Positions 14,197 to 14,455 of a stretch of DNA of 14,455 bases are shown here, one piece after another; the stretch's first letter is position 1, and every line of letters starts with the position of its first letter. The DNA comes from Firmicutes bacterium UBA4996 (GTDB taxonomy: Bacteria > Bacillota > Limnochordia > Darwinibacteriales > Darwinibacteriaceae). The notes beneath the pieces are model-generated. The model saw only the letters and a program-made list of their open reading frames with translations, had not been told where the DNA came from and searched no databases. The stretch covers positions 1-14,455 of the forward strand of contig DGYW01000067.1 in NCBI GenBank assembly GCA_002396805.1, in the 5' to 3' direction. The position numbers and the translations under genes are program-made.

Positions 14197-14455
14197 TTAG
14201 TTCTTCACAGCACCTGCAGTCATCCCTCTAATAAACTGATTAGAGGCTAATAGGAAAATCACGATTACGGGAATAATAGCGATAGTTAAGGACGAAAAGA
14301 GCATATCCCACTGATTAACATACTCGCCAAAAAATTTCATTATACCCAGAGGGATCGTAAATTTTGACTCCGTCCGTAAAAAAATTAAAGGGAAAAAGAA
14401 GTCGTTCCAGGTACCAATGAAGTTGTAAATGCCCACAGTGGCCAAAGCGGGTCGA
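14197..14455 (-). CDS. Carbohydrate ABC transporter permease, MalG/UgpE type (CUT1), C-terminal part only
   Basis: Only the last 86 or so residues lie in the window, and the frame stays open through base 14455. The sequence RPALATVGIYNFIGTWNDFFFPLIFL directly follows the site where the EAA loop would be, and is characteristic of the MalG-type inner-membrane permeases of CUT1 transporters (oligosaccharides, glycerol-3-phosphate and similar). Two more membrane segments follow, with the typical ending SNQFIRGMTAGAVKN. The first possible start inside the window, a TTG at 14445, is internal to the family alignment and not the real start. The rest of the operon (partner permease and binding protein) should lie beyond the right edge. 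This is a different transporter class from the CUT2 system at 3027-6935. Substrate unknown. Confidence 0.9.
   Translation of the reverse strand, partial: RPALATVGIYNFIGTWNDFFFPLIFLRTESKFTIPLGIMKFFGEYVNQWDMLFSSLTIAIIPVIVIFLLASNQFIRGMTAGAVKN

Overview
The window reads as a chromosomal stretch of moderate GC from a Bacillota-like (Firmicutes-type) bacterium, probably anaerobic or fermentative. The evidence is the strong Shine-Dalgarno sequences, the many TTG and GTG starts, the YesM/YesN-type two-component pair, and sugar-transport gene families typical of that phylum. The secreted binding proteins show no lipobox cysteine. That would suit a diderm member of the phylum better than a classical monoderm, but this is inference. 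No rRNA, tRNA, CRISPR array, insertion sequence or prophage gene was seen, and no gene-free stretch exceeds 300 bases.

Layout. The plus strand (1-2980) carries the 3' part of a delta-1-pyrroline-5-carboxylate dehydrogenase gene (proline catabolism) with its terminator. Then comes a probable two-gene unit: a short FUSC/aromatic-acid-exporter-like membrane protein and a TIM-barrel sugar phosphate isomerase/epimerase-like protein. A hairpin at 2986-3005 separates these from everything downstream, which is all on the minus strand.

The minus strand, read in transcription order from the right edge, starts with the C-terminal end of a MalG-type sugar ABC permease (cut by the window) and a strong terminator. 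Next is an EAL-HDOD signalling protein with its terminator. A solitary beta-class DNA methyltransferase and a secreted TPR protein form a pair that ends in a strong bidirectional terminator. After that comes the core of the window, 11013 down to 3027: a membrane-anchored or secreted sugar-binding-like protein, a YesM-type sensor kinase, a YesN/AraC-type response regulator, and a complete CUT2 (XylFGH / ChvE-GguAB type) monosaccharide ABC transporter.

How the core works (inference). The gene order matches the 'three-component' xylose-sensing arrangement described in clostridia, where a dedicated binding protein (XylFII) docks on a LytS/YesM-like kinase and the YesN-like regulator activates xylFGH. 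The 127-base gap between regulator and transporter supports this. It holds two exact copies of a 13-base direct repeat exactly 20 bases apart, directly upstream of a weak -35 and a perfect TATAAT -10, which is the geometry expected of an AraC-type activator site. A second repeated element (GTTAACCC-type) overlaps the promoter spacer and the early transcribed region, and could be a repressor operator. A stable hairpin between the binding-protein and ATPase genes may set the usual excess of binding protein over membrane components.
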